The notes: generated by a model from the letters alone, not told the origin. Positions 1 through 12,039 are shown, numbered from the stretch's first letter. The stretch: DNA of 64,000 nucleotides from Anopheles merus (GCF_017562075.2 NC_054084.1:18040889-18104888), one strand, 5' to 3'. A program made the numbers and translations.

Positions 1-3000
1 AAAAGAAGAACAGTAATAATATCTTTTAGTATTCTCTATATATATATACACACACACAACATATATATAAACTATATCGATATAAAACCAACAGCAGAAA
101 AAAGCAAGAAGGTCGCAAAAGGAATGTGTAGAGAGAAGAATGAATTTCCATGAAATCAAGCCAAGAATCGATGAGAGCGCGCGCGCGCGCGTTTGTACCA
201 CAATAGCGAGATCATCATTTTCTTGACGTAGTAAAGGGAGCGTATTACCAGCAACGTTGTTAGCGAAGCGAGTGATTGAATCATTCGTCGGAAGGGTTTG
301 GATCAGGGAAAGGAATTAAGCAACGCCACCATTAACTTTTGTTCAGAAAAAGAAAAACGGTCAGGGAAAAGGAAAGAGGACAAACAATGCGTTCATATAA
401 CCAGTGAAAGAAGTTTATTCTTCTGTCTGTGGGTGTGTGAGTGAGAAAGTGTTCGCAAGCGTGTCCGATGGTAGGAAAATGAGACATTTCATGGTTTTGG
501 ATCGAGAATCGATCCACCCGGTTTAGGTCCAGGCCGCCGCCGGTTTGAATCATATCATTTTTGAGAGGATGTTCGAGACTTAAACCAGTACTTAGTAAGT
601 TACCAGTTACCAGTGTACTTATATCGTAACTTGTGTCGACGAGGATTCGCTTTTTCGTTAAACAATTGTTCTTTTTTGAAACTGTGTTCATTAGCAGCGT
701 GTAGTATGCAGCAGAGTCACTTCGATCTGTTTGAGCTTTGTTTTGAAATGCACCCTTTCCCTACCATCAGACGCGCCAACAACTTTGCGACTGAACAGTT
801 CCTCAGGAACCAAATCAATGATAACCGTGAATGCCCGATAATCAACGACAGTATTTATATTATTCAACACATGTTTTGTTATAGTGTACAAGTTTTCGGT
901 GTCGTGTGTATCAAACACGAAAGCTTAAGCCTCAAATGAAGTCGAAAACTTCAAATCAAAAGGCTTGATAGTTTAACATCACAAGACAATTTTCAAAAAT
1001 GACCATCACACAAAGCAACACACAAACAATCAATTAATTATACCCTTTTTAATTGAAATATCGTATAAGAAAATTACATCACACATTATCGGAATGCCCT
1101 AAGAATGATAGTATTTTGCTGCGTTTGATATAATCTGATTGTGTTTAGTTGACAGGAGAACTAGAGGGTTAGTTTTTTTTTTTACCAGCATTAAGCAACT
1201 CTTTTCCGGTGGCGCTGAATGGTTCTTTTTTCTCATTTTCCCTCAACCTCATTTACTGCGTCGATTAAACGTAGCGAATGATCGTTAACTTCAAACTACT
1301 ACGATCAGCTCGAGGAGCAGCGCTCTTATGAGTACTGTAAACTAACTAAACGCGCCAAAACAGTGTTTTTACAAAGATGTGATAAAAAAATGTTTCGAGA
1401 ACAACAAGTGTACGTGTGTGTATGTGTGTGTTTCTGTAATGCTAGAGAGCAAAAGGAAAGGAATAGAATAAGGAACTCTTTAGGAAGCAAGAACGAGTGC
1501 AACGATTTCATACGGCCAACCATCTTGACAAATCAGTCAATCTTGAGAGGGGAAACACCTCTAACATGTTTTATATTTTCTATTTTACACTGCTACGTTC
1601 TTTACAATGATATGTCTATGAAAAGTGTCAATGATCATTTTCTGCAAATGTGTCGCGACACATCCGTGTTCGTGTCGATCATTGGTGTAAAGATTCACTG
1701 TGAAGCTCTTAAGAAAGATGGTGAAAATGTCTCGATAGTATTATTCATATTTCTAGCGGAACTTTCTAGAAAAAAAAAGTATCAAGACATTCTCAGTCGT
1801 TGAATAACTGTGTCGCCACGTGTTAGCAGAATCCATATAATTGACAGCAAACACAATAGCATAAGCATTGTTACAACTTCAACTTTACATTCATAATTTT
1901 CTCATTACTACTTTCTATTGGTAAAGCTAGGCTAAATGGTTCGTTTAAAATGATTCTGAGTTTAATTTCTTTCATTTTGCTCTTACATTGTTTAAAGCAC
2001 ACATAGCCAATACCCGTTTGCTAATAACTGCTCCACGCATTTGTGTGGATTCAGTGGTACCACATAAATGAGAGAATGAAAACGTGCTCGTGGTGTGTTT
2101 ATTTTACGCGTTATAGTTTTCCTATGATTTAAAAAAAATGAAATGCATGTATAGAGAAACGTTCTTTATGTATACTTTTTATATAGGTTTTCTACCGATT
2201 TCGGTGCGGTGTTTTTATTATCTTCCATTCGATTTTGGTATTTTGTTTCCAAAGCAAAATAGAAAAAAACAAGGATACAAATGTGTAACAGTGAAAGAGG
2301 AGAGAGAGAAAAGAGCAAGAGTTAAAAGTCACATGTGTTAGGGATTTATTTTTCGCCATTTTATAAATATTCTGGCCTTCCAATGTTCGTTTTATGTTAA
2401 TTGCTATTTTAATTATTTTATTTTACCATAGTAATAACTTTTAAGGTGACTTATATTAGATGAGTGCGTGTGTGTGTGCCGAGATATGCTGCATGCGGCA
2501 GAAAGCACAAAAGCGAAACATAATCAATCAACATTAGGAAAAAAGGAGGTAAACACCCCGACACACATCACACAACGCCCGGCGCCGTTATGCGGTGTTG
2601 CGGCGTTAGGTTAGTTTAAGCTAAAAGAGTATTTTACACACGCACACACAAATGGAGTACATATTATTTTCTAAACGATGCTTTAGTTTTAGTCTGTCCC
2701 TTATTTTTCAAGAATGTGTTATACATACATTTGCTTTTACTTTGTTCTTCTAGTGACAGAGACCGAACAATGCTAACCCGGAACTGTGTGGTGCTTTCGC
2801 AAAACACAGTTGGTTGGGTTTCTGTTCGGTAAATGGTGTTACAAAATAAGGATAAAGAAAAGAAAAGTGTATGAGAATGATGGTGCAAATGAAAGCTAAA
2901 ATCAGTAAAGTGCAAATGAAACACTGAGTAGCGGGAGAAAGAAGGATGCACAAAGGTTCTGTTCCTCATTTTTCATGGATTTTTTGGTTTTTGTTTGCTC

Positions 3001-3930
3001 TGTTTTAGGACACACGCGAAATATGCGCTCATGGTTTATACTGTTTCTTTCTTTTTTTTTCTACAAGTATTTTTTCATGTTTTACATTGCTTTGCCAAAG
3101 GCGCCATGCTGGTGGTTTCGATTGCACGATGGAACGTTACAATCCTGCAACACACACAATACACAATCGTTCGTCATGCAAAAACGCTCGTCGTACAACG
3201 AACACAGTATATAGACAAATCAGAAAATGCGAAAAAAAAACACTAGCAAAATATCGAAATGCGTGTGCTCAAATCAATAACGCAGTTTTGCTACTCAAAG
3301 TAATAATTAAAAATAAACAACCAAGCCAATGCATGAACATCCTCCAACTAACAACAAGCCACGATGTGAACGAGAAGAACGAAATGAATAACGAAATAGA
3401 TAAAGCAAGTGAGCAAAAAAAAAAAAAGAGCAACAGTATAAGACAACAAGTAGCAGTTCCATTATAAGCGTAATGTGTTGCAAGAGCAAATAAAAAAAAA
3501 CACATTTATATACACACATACAACAAAATCCATGGCAAATCGTAAGGAAAAGAAAAACAAAATGAGAAGGTTAAACCACACAGAAGTAAAAAAACACACA
3601 CAACACAATCATTCGAGAGAAATGGCAGAAGGAAAGGGAACGTGACAGCAAAAGATGTTGTTAAAATGGAAAGAAAATACGAATGTGAAAGATGATAACG
3701 TACAGTGATGTAATGATAATACCAGATGGCTACGTTTTAATGGTAAATTAAAAAAAGGAAAAAACACAACAAAACAGAAAACATACAAAATGAATCAACA
3801 GCATGAAAGAAGAAAAAGAAGAATAAGAAGAAGTAGGAGAAAGAAAAAAAATGAGGAAAAATCATTACAATGTATATTATGTTATTAAAATAAATGTGCC
3901 ATTTTTCCATAATAATTTTCGTGCCTGTGT
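1..3930 (+). other. Probable long 3' UTR / downstream flank of a plus-strand gene outside the window
   Basis: No reading frame in this stretch resembles a protein. The sequence is AT-rich, with A runs, short CA/GT runs and many A/T-rich motifs on the plus strand. It ends with an AATAAA signal (about 3887-3892) followed by a T/G-rich patch, about 300 bases before the stop codon of a gene on the opposite strand. That convergent layout fits a very long 3' UTR of a gene whose coding part lies to the left, as is common for neuronal or RNA-binding-protein genes in insects. No exon border is seen, so ordinary intergenic DNA remains possible. Confidence 0.4.
3887..3892 (+). terminator. Candidate poly(A) signal of the upstream plus-strand transcript
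   Basis: An AATAAA hexamer lies within a run of TTATTAAAATAAATG and is followed within 40 bases by a T/G-rich stretch, the usual layout of an animal cleavage/polyadenylation site. It is the last such signal on this strand before the convergent gene. Confidence 0.45.
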
Positions 3931-3977
3931 CAAGTGAAGTGAAGCAAGAAACATGTCCGAACTAGTGAGGTAAACAA

Positions 3978-3999
3978 CCCCCCCCCCCCCCCCCCCCCC
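3978..3999. repeat. Poly(C) homopolymer, 22 bases
   Basis: An uninterrupted run of 22 C between the two convergent poly(A) signals (about 3887 on plus, about 4036 on minus). The exact length in an assembly is unreliable for such tracts. Confidence 0.95.
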
Positions 4000-4030
4000 T
4001 CAACAAGACAATGTAAGCAGTGGAATCATA

Positions 4031-4036
4031 TTTATT
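4031..4036 (-). terminator. Candidate poly(A) signal of the PPP1R42-like gene
   Basis: TTTATT on the plus strand reads AATAAA on the minus strand, 190 bases past the stop codon of the minus-strand leucine-rich-repeat gene. It is the nearest canonical signal and implies a 3' UTR of about 200 bases. Confidence 0.5.
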
Positions 4037-4226
4037 CACACGCGATTGTTGCATTTTATTGAACTACCGTTTGAAAATCACTTAAATTTAAAACGCGATG
4101 ATTTAAAAAAAAACAAATGGAATACATTATTTTCCCTGTTTTTTTCCAGAGCACTCGTCGGTTTCGGATTGAAACACGAAAAGAACTCCCATTCAACCTC
4201 CAATTCCCGCACGCTACACAAGCTCT

Positions 4227-6077
4227 CTAGTGATCGATCGTGGGCAACGATTGTATCTTCCGATGGGCACGCAACTTATCCTTATAGACCGGCGGGGCGC
4301 CCGCCTTTATCTCCTTGCCCTGCAGCATGACCACCGCCGTCGCCGGATGTAGCGCGTTCGAGCGGAATGCCATCTCGTCACAAAAGTTAGCCGACATGGT
4401 TTTCGTGAGCAGTGGCGATTTGATCGGTTTGCGAAGGATTCGCGTGCAGGCCGGCGAACGGCGCGTCGACACCTGAAACAACGAGTTGCCGGGGAACTGG
4501 TGCGGCAGCACGGCACTGAACGGATCAACGAACCCACCGGTACCGCCGCCACTGCCCACAGTACCACCACCACCACCACCACCACCACCACCACCGCTGC
4601 TACGTTCGCTGACACTTTCGAAGGACGATTTGGAGCCGCCACCGCCAGTGTCGGCCGTTTTGGGCTTCTCGTTCGCGCGCCGCTGCTTCTCGAGCTTGAC
4701 GGTTTGGAAGTTTTTGATAAAGTTGCGCGTCGATTGGGAAATCATCTTACCGTCCAGGAGCACTGGAAAGCGGGGAAACGGAGAATGGAACACATCGTTT
4801 AATGGAATTTTTAGCAAAAGCATGCATGACTGTTACTAACGGAGCTTGTGGCCGGCCGCTGCCGTAACCTTCTCGCGATAGTGCACATCACGCTGGGCCG
4901 CACAGCCTTGCAGGTCGAGAACGCGCAGCGAGTAAAGTGCACTAATGACGGGCGTGATATCGTCGGTGGATTTAAAATTGTTCTCGGAAGCGAGCAGTAT
5001 CTCCAGCTTCCACAGCGGCTCCAGCGCATCAATATTGGCCAGCTTCAGCTTTTTTATGTTCAACACCTTCAAATGGTTCTGCGGAAAGTGAATTTCGAAA
5101 ACAAGTCTTATAATATTACACAAAAGGAGCAAAAATGCATGCCTTACCGCGAGCGCACACAAACATTCCGGATCAAAGTCGAACCGGGCCGCCCCGTCCA
5201 GCTGCTGCCGCTCGATGTGCAGCTGTTCGAGCTTCTTCAGGCTGCCCAAATTTTCCAACCGCGTAATTTTGTTGTAGCCCAGGTAGAGCTGTTTGAGATT
5301 TTTCAGCCCTTCGAGGTTTTCGATCTTGCGCAAATTGTTCCACTGCAGGTAGAGGTGCGTTAGGTGCGCGAAAGCGCCCAGCTTTTCGATCTTGCTCAGC
5401 TGGTTGTTGTGCAGGTAGAGGACGAGTATGTTTTTCGTCGGATAGATGTTGCTCTGGTGGAAGCAGATTGGTAAGAAAGGGGGGAGAAAAAAGGCGTAAA
5501 ATTCAACAACAAAAAATCCCCGTTAATGTCAAAGGTCACAGGAGAGGAAATAAGTTAGTTTAGAGCCAGCGGCGGACCTTCACAAATGGTTCGCGTGAAA
5601 GTTTCTTTCCACAAAGAAAGTTTTTGAAACGCGGGAAAGAAAGCACATGGCTTTTGTGCGCAATTATTCGCGTTTGATTTGGCGTGTGCGGCGATGACCT
5701 TTTCAATCCTGGCCGCCCGTGCTCGGGCCCGTGCTGTGCTCTGACAGCTGTGCCAAGGTGGGTCGGAACCTTGGCCAGGGGAGGGAAAGAGGGACGCGAA
5801 CACATAAATTGGAGGCGCATGCCGGTGAAAATGCATACGCGAAACACATTTCTCTACATTATAATTGTGCCTTTAACCCCAATTCTTTTCAAGTATACGC
5901 TAGCGTTCGCACACATGGATCGATTGGATTGGATGAGAATAGAAGCTGGAAAACGGAGATTATTTTAAATTTGATTTATTAAAGAATACTCACAATTTTG
6001 GTCATATTTTTATCGTTCAGATAAAGATGCGTTAGGTTGGTTTTGGCCTTTTTGGAAAACACTTTGTGTTTCGTCAT
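4227..6077 (-). CDS. PPP1R42: Leucine-rich-repeat protein, PPP1R42/LRRC67 homologue (4 coding exons, 387 aa)
   Basis: Coding exons 6077-5994, 5453-5148, 5078-4841 and 4762-4227 all have GT/AG borders and join in frame (intron phases 0, 0, 1) to give 387 residues. Residues about 38-125 are SDS22-like leucine-rich repeats (LYLHNNQLSKIE, LYLQWNNLRKIE, LYLGYNKITRLE, LHIERQQL), followed by the FDPECLCALA and LDGKMI landmarks at positions where vertebrate PPP1R42 has FDPRTLHSLA and LDGKEI. Members of that family bind protein phosphatase 1 and associate with microtubules, centrosome and testis or cilia; this role is by homology only. The start ATG (context ACCATGA) is the first after an in-frame stop. 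The C-terminal exon is longer than in vertebrates and low in complexity: Gly4, a (GGT)11 tract giving Gly11 at residues 266-276, and further Gly/Ser runs. Its 5' end faces PSMA5 across about 1.3 kb. Exon structure is well supported; the exact family name is likely. Confidence 0.85.
4563..4595. repeat. (ACC/GGT)11 microsatellite inside the PPP1R42-like coding exon
   Basis: Eleven uninterrupted ACC units on the plus strand read GGT on the coding strand and give Gly11. Because the unit is three bases, length changes keep the frame, so the tract may be polymorphic in the protein. Confidence 0.95.
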
Positions 6078-7260
6078 GGTTAGAACGGTCTTTTTCAACA
6101 GCTGTTTGTTGTTCTGTTGAACCACCACTAATGCAGTAAACTCTGTTTGTCCTTGCACAGTTCAAGATCGTCGCTTTTTTGCTACTTGCACTTGCACTAA
6201 AAGTTGCTCAAAGTCGCCCCTATACCAACACCACAATGCAATCCTTCGCCTTTAAAATTAAAACTGCCAGCCTGCCAGCCAGCCTGCTTTCCCACTGAGC
6301 GGAAGGTGAAACTGAAACCCAAGGCGGCGTACTGGTTGGTTTGCCTAGTTTACGGCTAGCTTTTTTCTAGTTCAAGAGAACACCTTCACTGACGACGAAC
6401 AAAAACGAACAAATTAACAAACCAGCCGTCCTGAGGGAAAGGTTTCGTTCTGGGGTCTGGTGGTTGTCCGCGTTTTACGGGAAGTGGTATCGCACTGGCT
6501 AAAGGGCCAGCAGTAGAAAACTAATTTGAAGCGGCCGACGAAAAGTAAACAACTTGGTGAGCGAAACGGGCAACTGTTCGCTAGTAACGGTTGCTACGTC
6601 TGGCCATTCGACAGGCTTGTTTAATTGACGCCCGTCCTTTCTACTGAAGGGGGTGAAGTGATAAGGGTGTCCGTGGGATGAGGACGCCTGGTTGTTTACG
6701 GTTTTTCCGTAGTGAGAAGGATAAATTGTAATGAAAGTGGCATTTTACAGAAAATAAGTTGTTTGCAGGCTTTAACAGTCTGGTTGACTTATATGATAAT
6801 GCTCTAATAATTTGAAATATTTAAAATATGTTTGTAAAAATTACACTCCTGAGCTGATAGTGAGAAAATAATTTTGAATTCTCCAGCAAGTGAGAAAACT
6901 GCTCGATTAGCCTGGTCGAAAGTGAAACAGCTCGAAAAAAATGGTCGCGCGTTGACAGTGGCTGTCAAAAAATTGTTTGTCATTTCTTTTGTACGAGAAA
7001 AAACGAAAAGGTTGTGCAACGGACAGTGTCGATTTTTGTGTCGAATTTTTAACGTACGTCATAGGTTATATTTGAGTTATTTAATTTTTTATCTCAATCA
7101 AACCTCTAAAATAAGTCTAATTCGTCCCTAAAAATTAGCAAAAGGATTCAAAATAACATTTTATAGTCAAATCTACATTACGAGCTGTGCGCGCAACTGT
7201 CAACAATTGTGTCTCTTTCCTTCACCTTTTGTCATCAATTGATTTGCTTAACCAACCTCC
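6078..7260. other. Divergent intergenic region between the PPP1R42-like gene and PSMA5
   Basis: About 1.2 kb separates the start codon of the minus-strand gene from the presumed 5' UTR of PSMA5. No reading frame here has protein-like content and no clear TATA box or other core promoter was seen. It should contain both promoters; PSMA5 homologues normally have TATA-less housekeeping promoters. Confidence 0.5.
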
Positions 7261-7374
7261 CCGTTTGCATACTTTGAGTTTGTGTTGAGTTCGCCGCCGC
7301 CGTTTGATTACTCTGGCAAATATTGTAGAAAGTTGCTGCATTTCACAGAGAATTAGCCCAAATTTGTCCGCAAG
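7260..7374 (+). other. PSMA5 5' UTR exon (left edge approximate)
   Basis: The PSMA5 start codon lies directly after a strong acceptor (pyrimidine tract, CCACAG, then ATG at 7535), so the transcript needs an upstream noncoding exon. A good donor, CAAG|GTAGGT, lies at 7374/7375 and gives a 160-base leader intron (7375-7534). The transcription start cannot be read from the sequence; the left edge is a guess. Confidence 0.6.
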
Positions 7375-7534
7375 GTAGGTTAATAGTCAGCATTCCTTTA
7401 TCCTTTCTTTGCAACACGTTCGAGAAAGGACCAATTCGTTTGTTTTGTTTGTTTCCCGAAGGTTTGCTTTGTCATGTCACACATAACCTCAATGGGCGCT
7501 TTGTTGACGGTAGTTTTCGCTATCCTTTCCACAG

Positions 7535-8423
7535 ATGTTCCTGACCCGCTCCGAGTACGATCGTGGAGTGAACACCTTCTCGCCCGAGGGTCGTCTGTTC
7601 CAGGTTGAGTATGCCATCGAGGCGATCAAATTTGGCTCCACCGCCATCGGCATCAGCACTCCGGACGGTAAGGCTTCGGATTTCCCACCTCCGGTCCCAG
7701 GGATGATGACGGGCAGAATTTTGATGTGTTCCCGTTTCCCTTGTTTCAGGTGTTGTGATGGCGGTCGAGAAACGAATCACCTCATCGCTCATTGAACCGT
7801 CGAAGATGGAAAAGATTGTGGAAGTGGATCGGCACATCGGTTGCGCCACCTCCGGACTGATGGCCGATTCGCGAACGCTGCTCGATCGGGCACGTATCGA
7901 GTGTCAGAACCATTGGTTCGTGTACAACGAGCGAATGTCGGTGGAATCGTGTGCCCAGGCAGTGTCGAACGTGGCCATCCAGTTCGGTGATGGGGACGAT
8001 ACGGACTCGGCCATGAGCCGACCGTTCGGCGTGGCGATACTGTTCGCCGGTATTGAGAATGGGGAGCCGCAGCTGTGGCATATGGATCCGTCCGGGACGT
8101 ACATTCGGTTCGACGCGAAAGCGATCGGATCTGGTAGCGAAGGTGCACAGCAAAACTTGCAGGTTCGTATGAGGCAACGGAGCTAAATAGCCTTTCTAGT
8201 AAGCGACTAGATTTAACACTTTAATTGTGATTTGTTTCAGGAATATTATCTGCCCACAATGACCATAAAGGAAGCGATCAATCTGGCCCTCAGCACGCTG
8301 AAACAGGTGATGGAAGAGAAGCTGAACTCGACGAATGTGGAAGTCATGACGATGACTCCGAAGGAACTGTTCCGAATGTTCAGCAAGGAGGAGGTGGAGG
8401 AGTACATTAACAACATGAGCTAA
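7535..8423 (+). CDS. PSMA5: Proteasome subunit alpha type-5 (3 coding exons, 242 aa)
   Basis: Coding exons 7535-7667, 7750-8162 and 8241-8423 have GT/AG borders and join in frame (phases 1 and 0) to 242 residues; human PSMA5 has 241. The protein begins MFLTRSEYDRGVNTFSPEGR, and residues about 8-30 form the N-terminal signature of alpha-type 20S subunits (SPEGRLFQVEYA). The core DRHIGCATSGLMADSRTL, the Asp/Glu-containing GDGDDTDSAMSRPFGVAIL segment and the C-terminal acidic KEEVEEYI are typical of alpha-5. Alpha subunits are not catalytic: seven form each outer ring of the 20S core in cytosol and nucleus and gate substrate entry. The start is fixed by the acceptor placed directly before ATG. 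No damage is seen, and this is presumably an essential, constitutively expressed gene. Confidence 0.97.
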
Positions 8424-8745
8424 ATTTGTGGCGGAGCGTTTTGCAGCTCCCTTCTCTGCGGCTTCCCTTTTCACGCAACCACATTCTAAGTGATCATCAT
8501 CTCGTGTTTTTAAAAGCGTGAATGCCTGGGAGTTGTGGCGGAGATTGTGAGTTGCAGCCGGAGAGCATAGCTTGGGTGTATCGGTTAACGTACGTTTCAC
8601 ATCGCGGTTAAGGGGAAGGACGAGGACACCCTGTTCTCGTTATGGCTTTTTTCTCTTTTCGGATTCGGCTTCCGCTCGGAGGCAATGTGAAGACTTGTGT
8701 GGTGAGGCAGAGAAGTGAATAAAATTTGTTTAAGAAGTGAAAATG
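8424..8745 (+). other. PSMA5 3' UTR
   Basis: Noncoding sequence from the stop codon to just past the AATAAA at 8718-8723, which is followed by a T/G-containing stretch. No further structure was noticed. Confidence 0.7.
8718..8723 (+). terminator. PSMA5 poly(A) signal
   Basis: A canonical AATAAA lies 295 bases after the PSMA5 stop codon. It is the first good signal downstream and is followed by TTTGTTT and GTG-rich sequence. Confidence 0.7.
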
Positions 8746-8976
8746 AATGTGCATTTTTTAATGTAGGGTAAACGGTATTAGCTAATATTGGACTGTGTTC
8801 AAAGCTGGAGTTGTGTGTACCATCAGTTTGTTGAACAATTGTATGGCTCGGAGTAATCTACAGTCTACTACAGGCTTCATAACTAATGTTGGGAAAAATG
8901 AAGTTTTCGTCAGAATTGTCCGGTTAGCTCCAACAGTTTTCTGGAATCGTTTCCGAATAGTAGGTGTGGAATCAGT

Positions 8977-9084
8977 TTCCGGAATTGGAATTGGCTTCGG
9001 AATCAGAATCAGTTCCGGAATCGGAATCGGTTCCGGAGTCGCAATTGGCTCCGAAATCAGAATCGGCTTCGAAATCGAAGTTGG
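8977..9084. repeat. 18-bp minisatellite, six units
   Basis: Six consecutive 18-base units follow the pattern TTCCGGAATCGGAATCGG with substitutions, starting at 8977, 8995, 9013, 9031, 9049 and 9067. Each unit is built from GGAATC hexamers. The phase is kept for six units without indels. Open frames across it on either strand are by-products of the period (plus reads as Ser-Gly-Ile-Gly-Ile-Gly, minus as Pro-Ile-Pro-Glu). Confidence 0.9.
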
Positions 9085-9199
9085 TTTCTGCGTTTGGATC
9101 CGATTGATACCCGCAAAGTATCCAAATTTACTTATAAATGTTCCATTCTCATGGGGATTCTCGGACTGATTTCGCTTATGAAACTTCTTATTTAAATTC

Positions 9200-9395
9200 A
9201 AGAACTGATTTTCATTCCGGAGCTAATGCGAATTCTGAAGTCAATTCTGATTCCGTTTCCAGAGCAAATTATGATTCCAAATTCGATTCCGATTCCGGAT
9301 TCAGAGTTCCAGCATCAGAATCGACTTTAACATCGGAATCGGCTCAAAAATCGATTCCGAACAGGGTATCGGAATCGGGCAGGTCCGATTCCGAG
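9200..9395. repeat. Degenerate GATTCC-rich repeat, mostly inverted relative to the 18-bp array
   Basis: Many GATTCC/GATTCCG hexamers, the reverse complement of the GGAATC hexamer in the neighbouring array, occur with more divergence and mixed orientation towards the right end. Together with 8977-9084 it forms an imperfect inverted arrangement. Confidence 0.6.
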
Positions 9396-9839
9396 CTCCC
9401 ACCACTGTTCATAACCTTCTTTGATCTGAAGGCCTTATTTTTATTTTTATTTGTTGCAACGAACATGACCTATCTAATGCATCTATGTACATAGCTATCT
9501 GTTGCAGCTTATAATATTCCCTAGCAAAATTTCCATCCCTTTTTATGTATGGTTAGCTCTCGTTCTTTCCACGAATTGAATCTGTAACGCATGCACTGTT
9601 CTGTCGTACATTTGCTATGACGTCCTGGATGATCCTGTTGTATGATGGAGAAGGATGAATGATCTTGCCTGTGGTTGACTATAAGTGGTTGACTGATCAT
9701 TTAGAAACCCAGAAAGAAATGTTAATTGGATTTAAGCCATGAGGATACCGGACTCTATGTTGACCAACATCATGAGAAGCGAGATTGGTATTGGGTTTTG
9801 ATCGATCATAACCATGAGAAATAAAGAATGAAATGTTTC

Positions 9840-10175
9840 ACCAATATCCCTCGATATTGATGAATTCGTAAAAACACGAAGTGTGATATGACGTACCACA
9901 AATTGCTACAACTGCTGTGCATATACACAACGTCTGGATCAAATAGACCAGACAAATGTTCTTAGTGGCACGAACTACAATTGTTTGCCAATTGCTGGAC
10001 AACATTTAAAACGAATTGGAATTAAAAGGAATTGATGATCTCTACGAAGAAGTTTGTCACTCAGTTTCCAAAAAAAAAGAGCGTTGTTGTTGCAGTGAAT
10101 CCGGAAAAACAAGAACTGTGTGGAAATCTCAGAAAGATACATTGGTTAGGGCATGTGATCAGTGATACTAAACTA
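9840..10175 (+). pseudogene. Decayed LINE fragment (C-terminal end of a reverse-transcriptase ORF)
   Basis: At 10119-10169 one frame reads CGNLRKIHWLGHVISDT, which resembles the arginine-rich RLRWLGHV-R motif near the C-terminus of many non-LTR retrotransposon polymerases. About 80 bases upstream another frame gives DDLYEEV, like the NDELYEEY segment that precedes that motif in such proteins, and around 9855 there is IDEFV, like the DEFVYLGS segment. The pieces are in the right order but in different frames, with stops between them, so this is an inactive remnant. The clade cannot be assigned by eye. Confidence 0.38.
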
Positions 10176-10179
10176 ATTC

Positions 10180-12030
10180 TCCTCTTAAAACGACGTTTTT
10201 ATTAGCAATCCTATACCCTGGATCATCTTGATCGAAAATATTGAATAGATACAGTTTGTCAAGATCTACTAGATCATCCGTAACCGGTTTCGGACACTCC
10301 TGAGGCAGGCCAAGACTTGTTGAAGATCACATCCCACGAGTAATGTTGCTCTGTCTATGCGAACACGTGCATCACAGAAGAACCCTCATGCGATACGAAT
10401 TGGACCATTCAACCTAATTCGTCACTTTCTCAAGATGAAGGTTAACCCTTGAAGGCTATCCTAAAACAAGATCAATCACATCGAACTACTAAAAGGTAGA
10501 ACTTTTGGAGCAAGCTGATCTTATTTTTATAACCAATTTCAAATCCGTCACAACGTCAAACTTTCCATTACCGTTCGTCATGGTTCTTTACCGATCTCTG
10601 TATTGCACACACAAAAAACAACCCATGTACCATGTATGCGCCCCCTTTGTCCAGAGTATTTAGGGCTGTCTCTGCGTGACTCTAGTTACCAAAGCTTTTG
10701 ACACGGTTCACGGGGGCGCCGGCTAGTGTTTCATCTTAAGATCTCTTTGCCAACTGGGGCTGCATCATGTACCGAAAGTGGAGCAAATGTCAACCCGTAC
10801 GGAATCGGAAAAGTCCTATTGACACACAGTGCGACATGGGGACACCACTACTGCCACTACCCGCTCTGGCAAGATGGCACGCAAAAAAAGCACCACTAAA
10901 CGAGACGGGCGCCCCAAAACTTACGTAAAAGCGGCACGACACGTCGCCCGGTCGGAATAATGTACCGTGAGAAATTACCCTTCCCCAACTCTGAAGGGGG
11001 GCGATCGCAAGTTAGTCCCTGGTCTAGAAGTTAGTGGTGCATGGAAAATGTGTGTCTCGGGTGGCGCAGACAAACACACGCGCAGAAATGAGTTATGTAC
11101 GGGTGTAATGAAAGAAATGCTGTACGTTCGCTCGTTCCGTCAAAGAAGTTCGCCAGGTTTCGCTGCAGTCAACGACAATTGACCGGTATTGCAATAGAGA
11201 CACACACACACACCAGGGCACAGGACACAGCGTATTGAGGTTAAATGGTAGTAAAAGCATAAACGAGCAGTAATTTTACGTAATTATGACAATGAGAAGG
11301 GAGCACTGGGTGGAAGAATGGGTGCCACAAATGGGACTTAACGATCATTGGACCCATTTCAATGCTGATCGAATGAGCTATTCCCTCCATCTTAGTGAAA
11401 AATATTATATTTAAAACAACAAAGTTACGGCACATCCAGCAAACGGCTCGCTTTAAACTGATCCTCTCTCTCGAGGCGTCGACGATCGCGCATACATATG
11501 TAATTTGTTTCCATAAATATTATCCCACCTTTGCCACCTTCCACTCCCACCATCATTACGATCATCGTCATCATCGTCATTGGGTGTTGCTGCAAATTAT
11601 GCAGCCAGCCACTTACACCGGTCTGGAACACTCGAGACGATCGTGCAGGAGCCACGGACCATTTCTTTTCCCGGGGCCGGTGAGCCGCAGTTAATGCATT
11701 GAATGCAACCGAACAGAACAATCACTGCCGTTGGTTGCGAGTGGGATGAATGCGAGTCTGTGTGGCGTGCGATCATTGTAGCGATTCCCAATGCGTCGGT
11801 GCGATGTGGTGGTACAACACACGTCAATTAGTTGCACTTGCACAGGTGTTGTATGCTCCCGCTTGTACGTGGAATGACAATAATGGTGATTTATGCTGAT
11901 CGTTCAACTATTTACCGACGCAGGGCCCGCTCTCGGCAAAATGATGCATTCCACGCGCAATGCACCCCTTCCCCCCGTGATGGCTATTAAGTGAGTGAGC
12001 ATGGCTTCTGTTATGAAACGAATGCGAAAT
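10180..12030. other. Gene-less stretch, nothing recognised
   Basis: Mixed-composition sequence with short frames only. It contains a CA run near 11203 and a CATCGTCAT-type run near 11560. No exon, RNA gene or mobile element was recognised. Confidence 0.5.
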
Positions 12031-12039
12031 TACCGGGGA

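Noticed and set aside
8782..9494. Frames reading Gly-Ile or Ile-Pro repeats on either strand
   Set aside because: They follow from the 18-bp minisatellite, whose period is a multiple of three.
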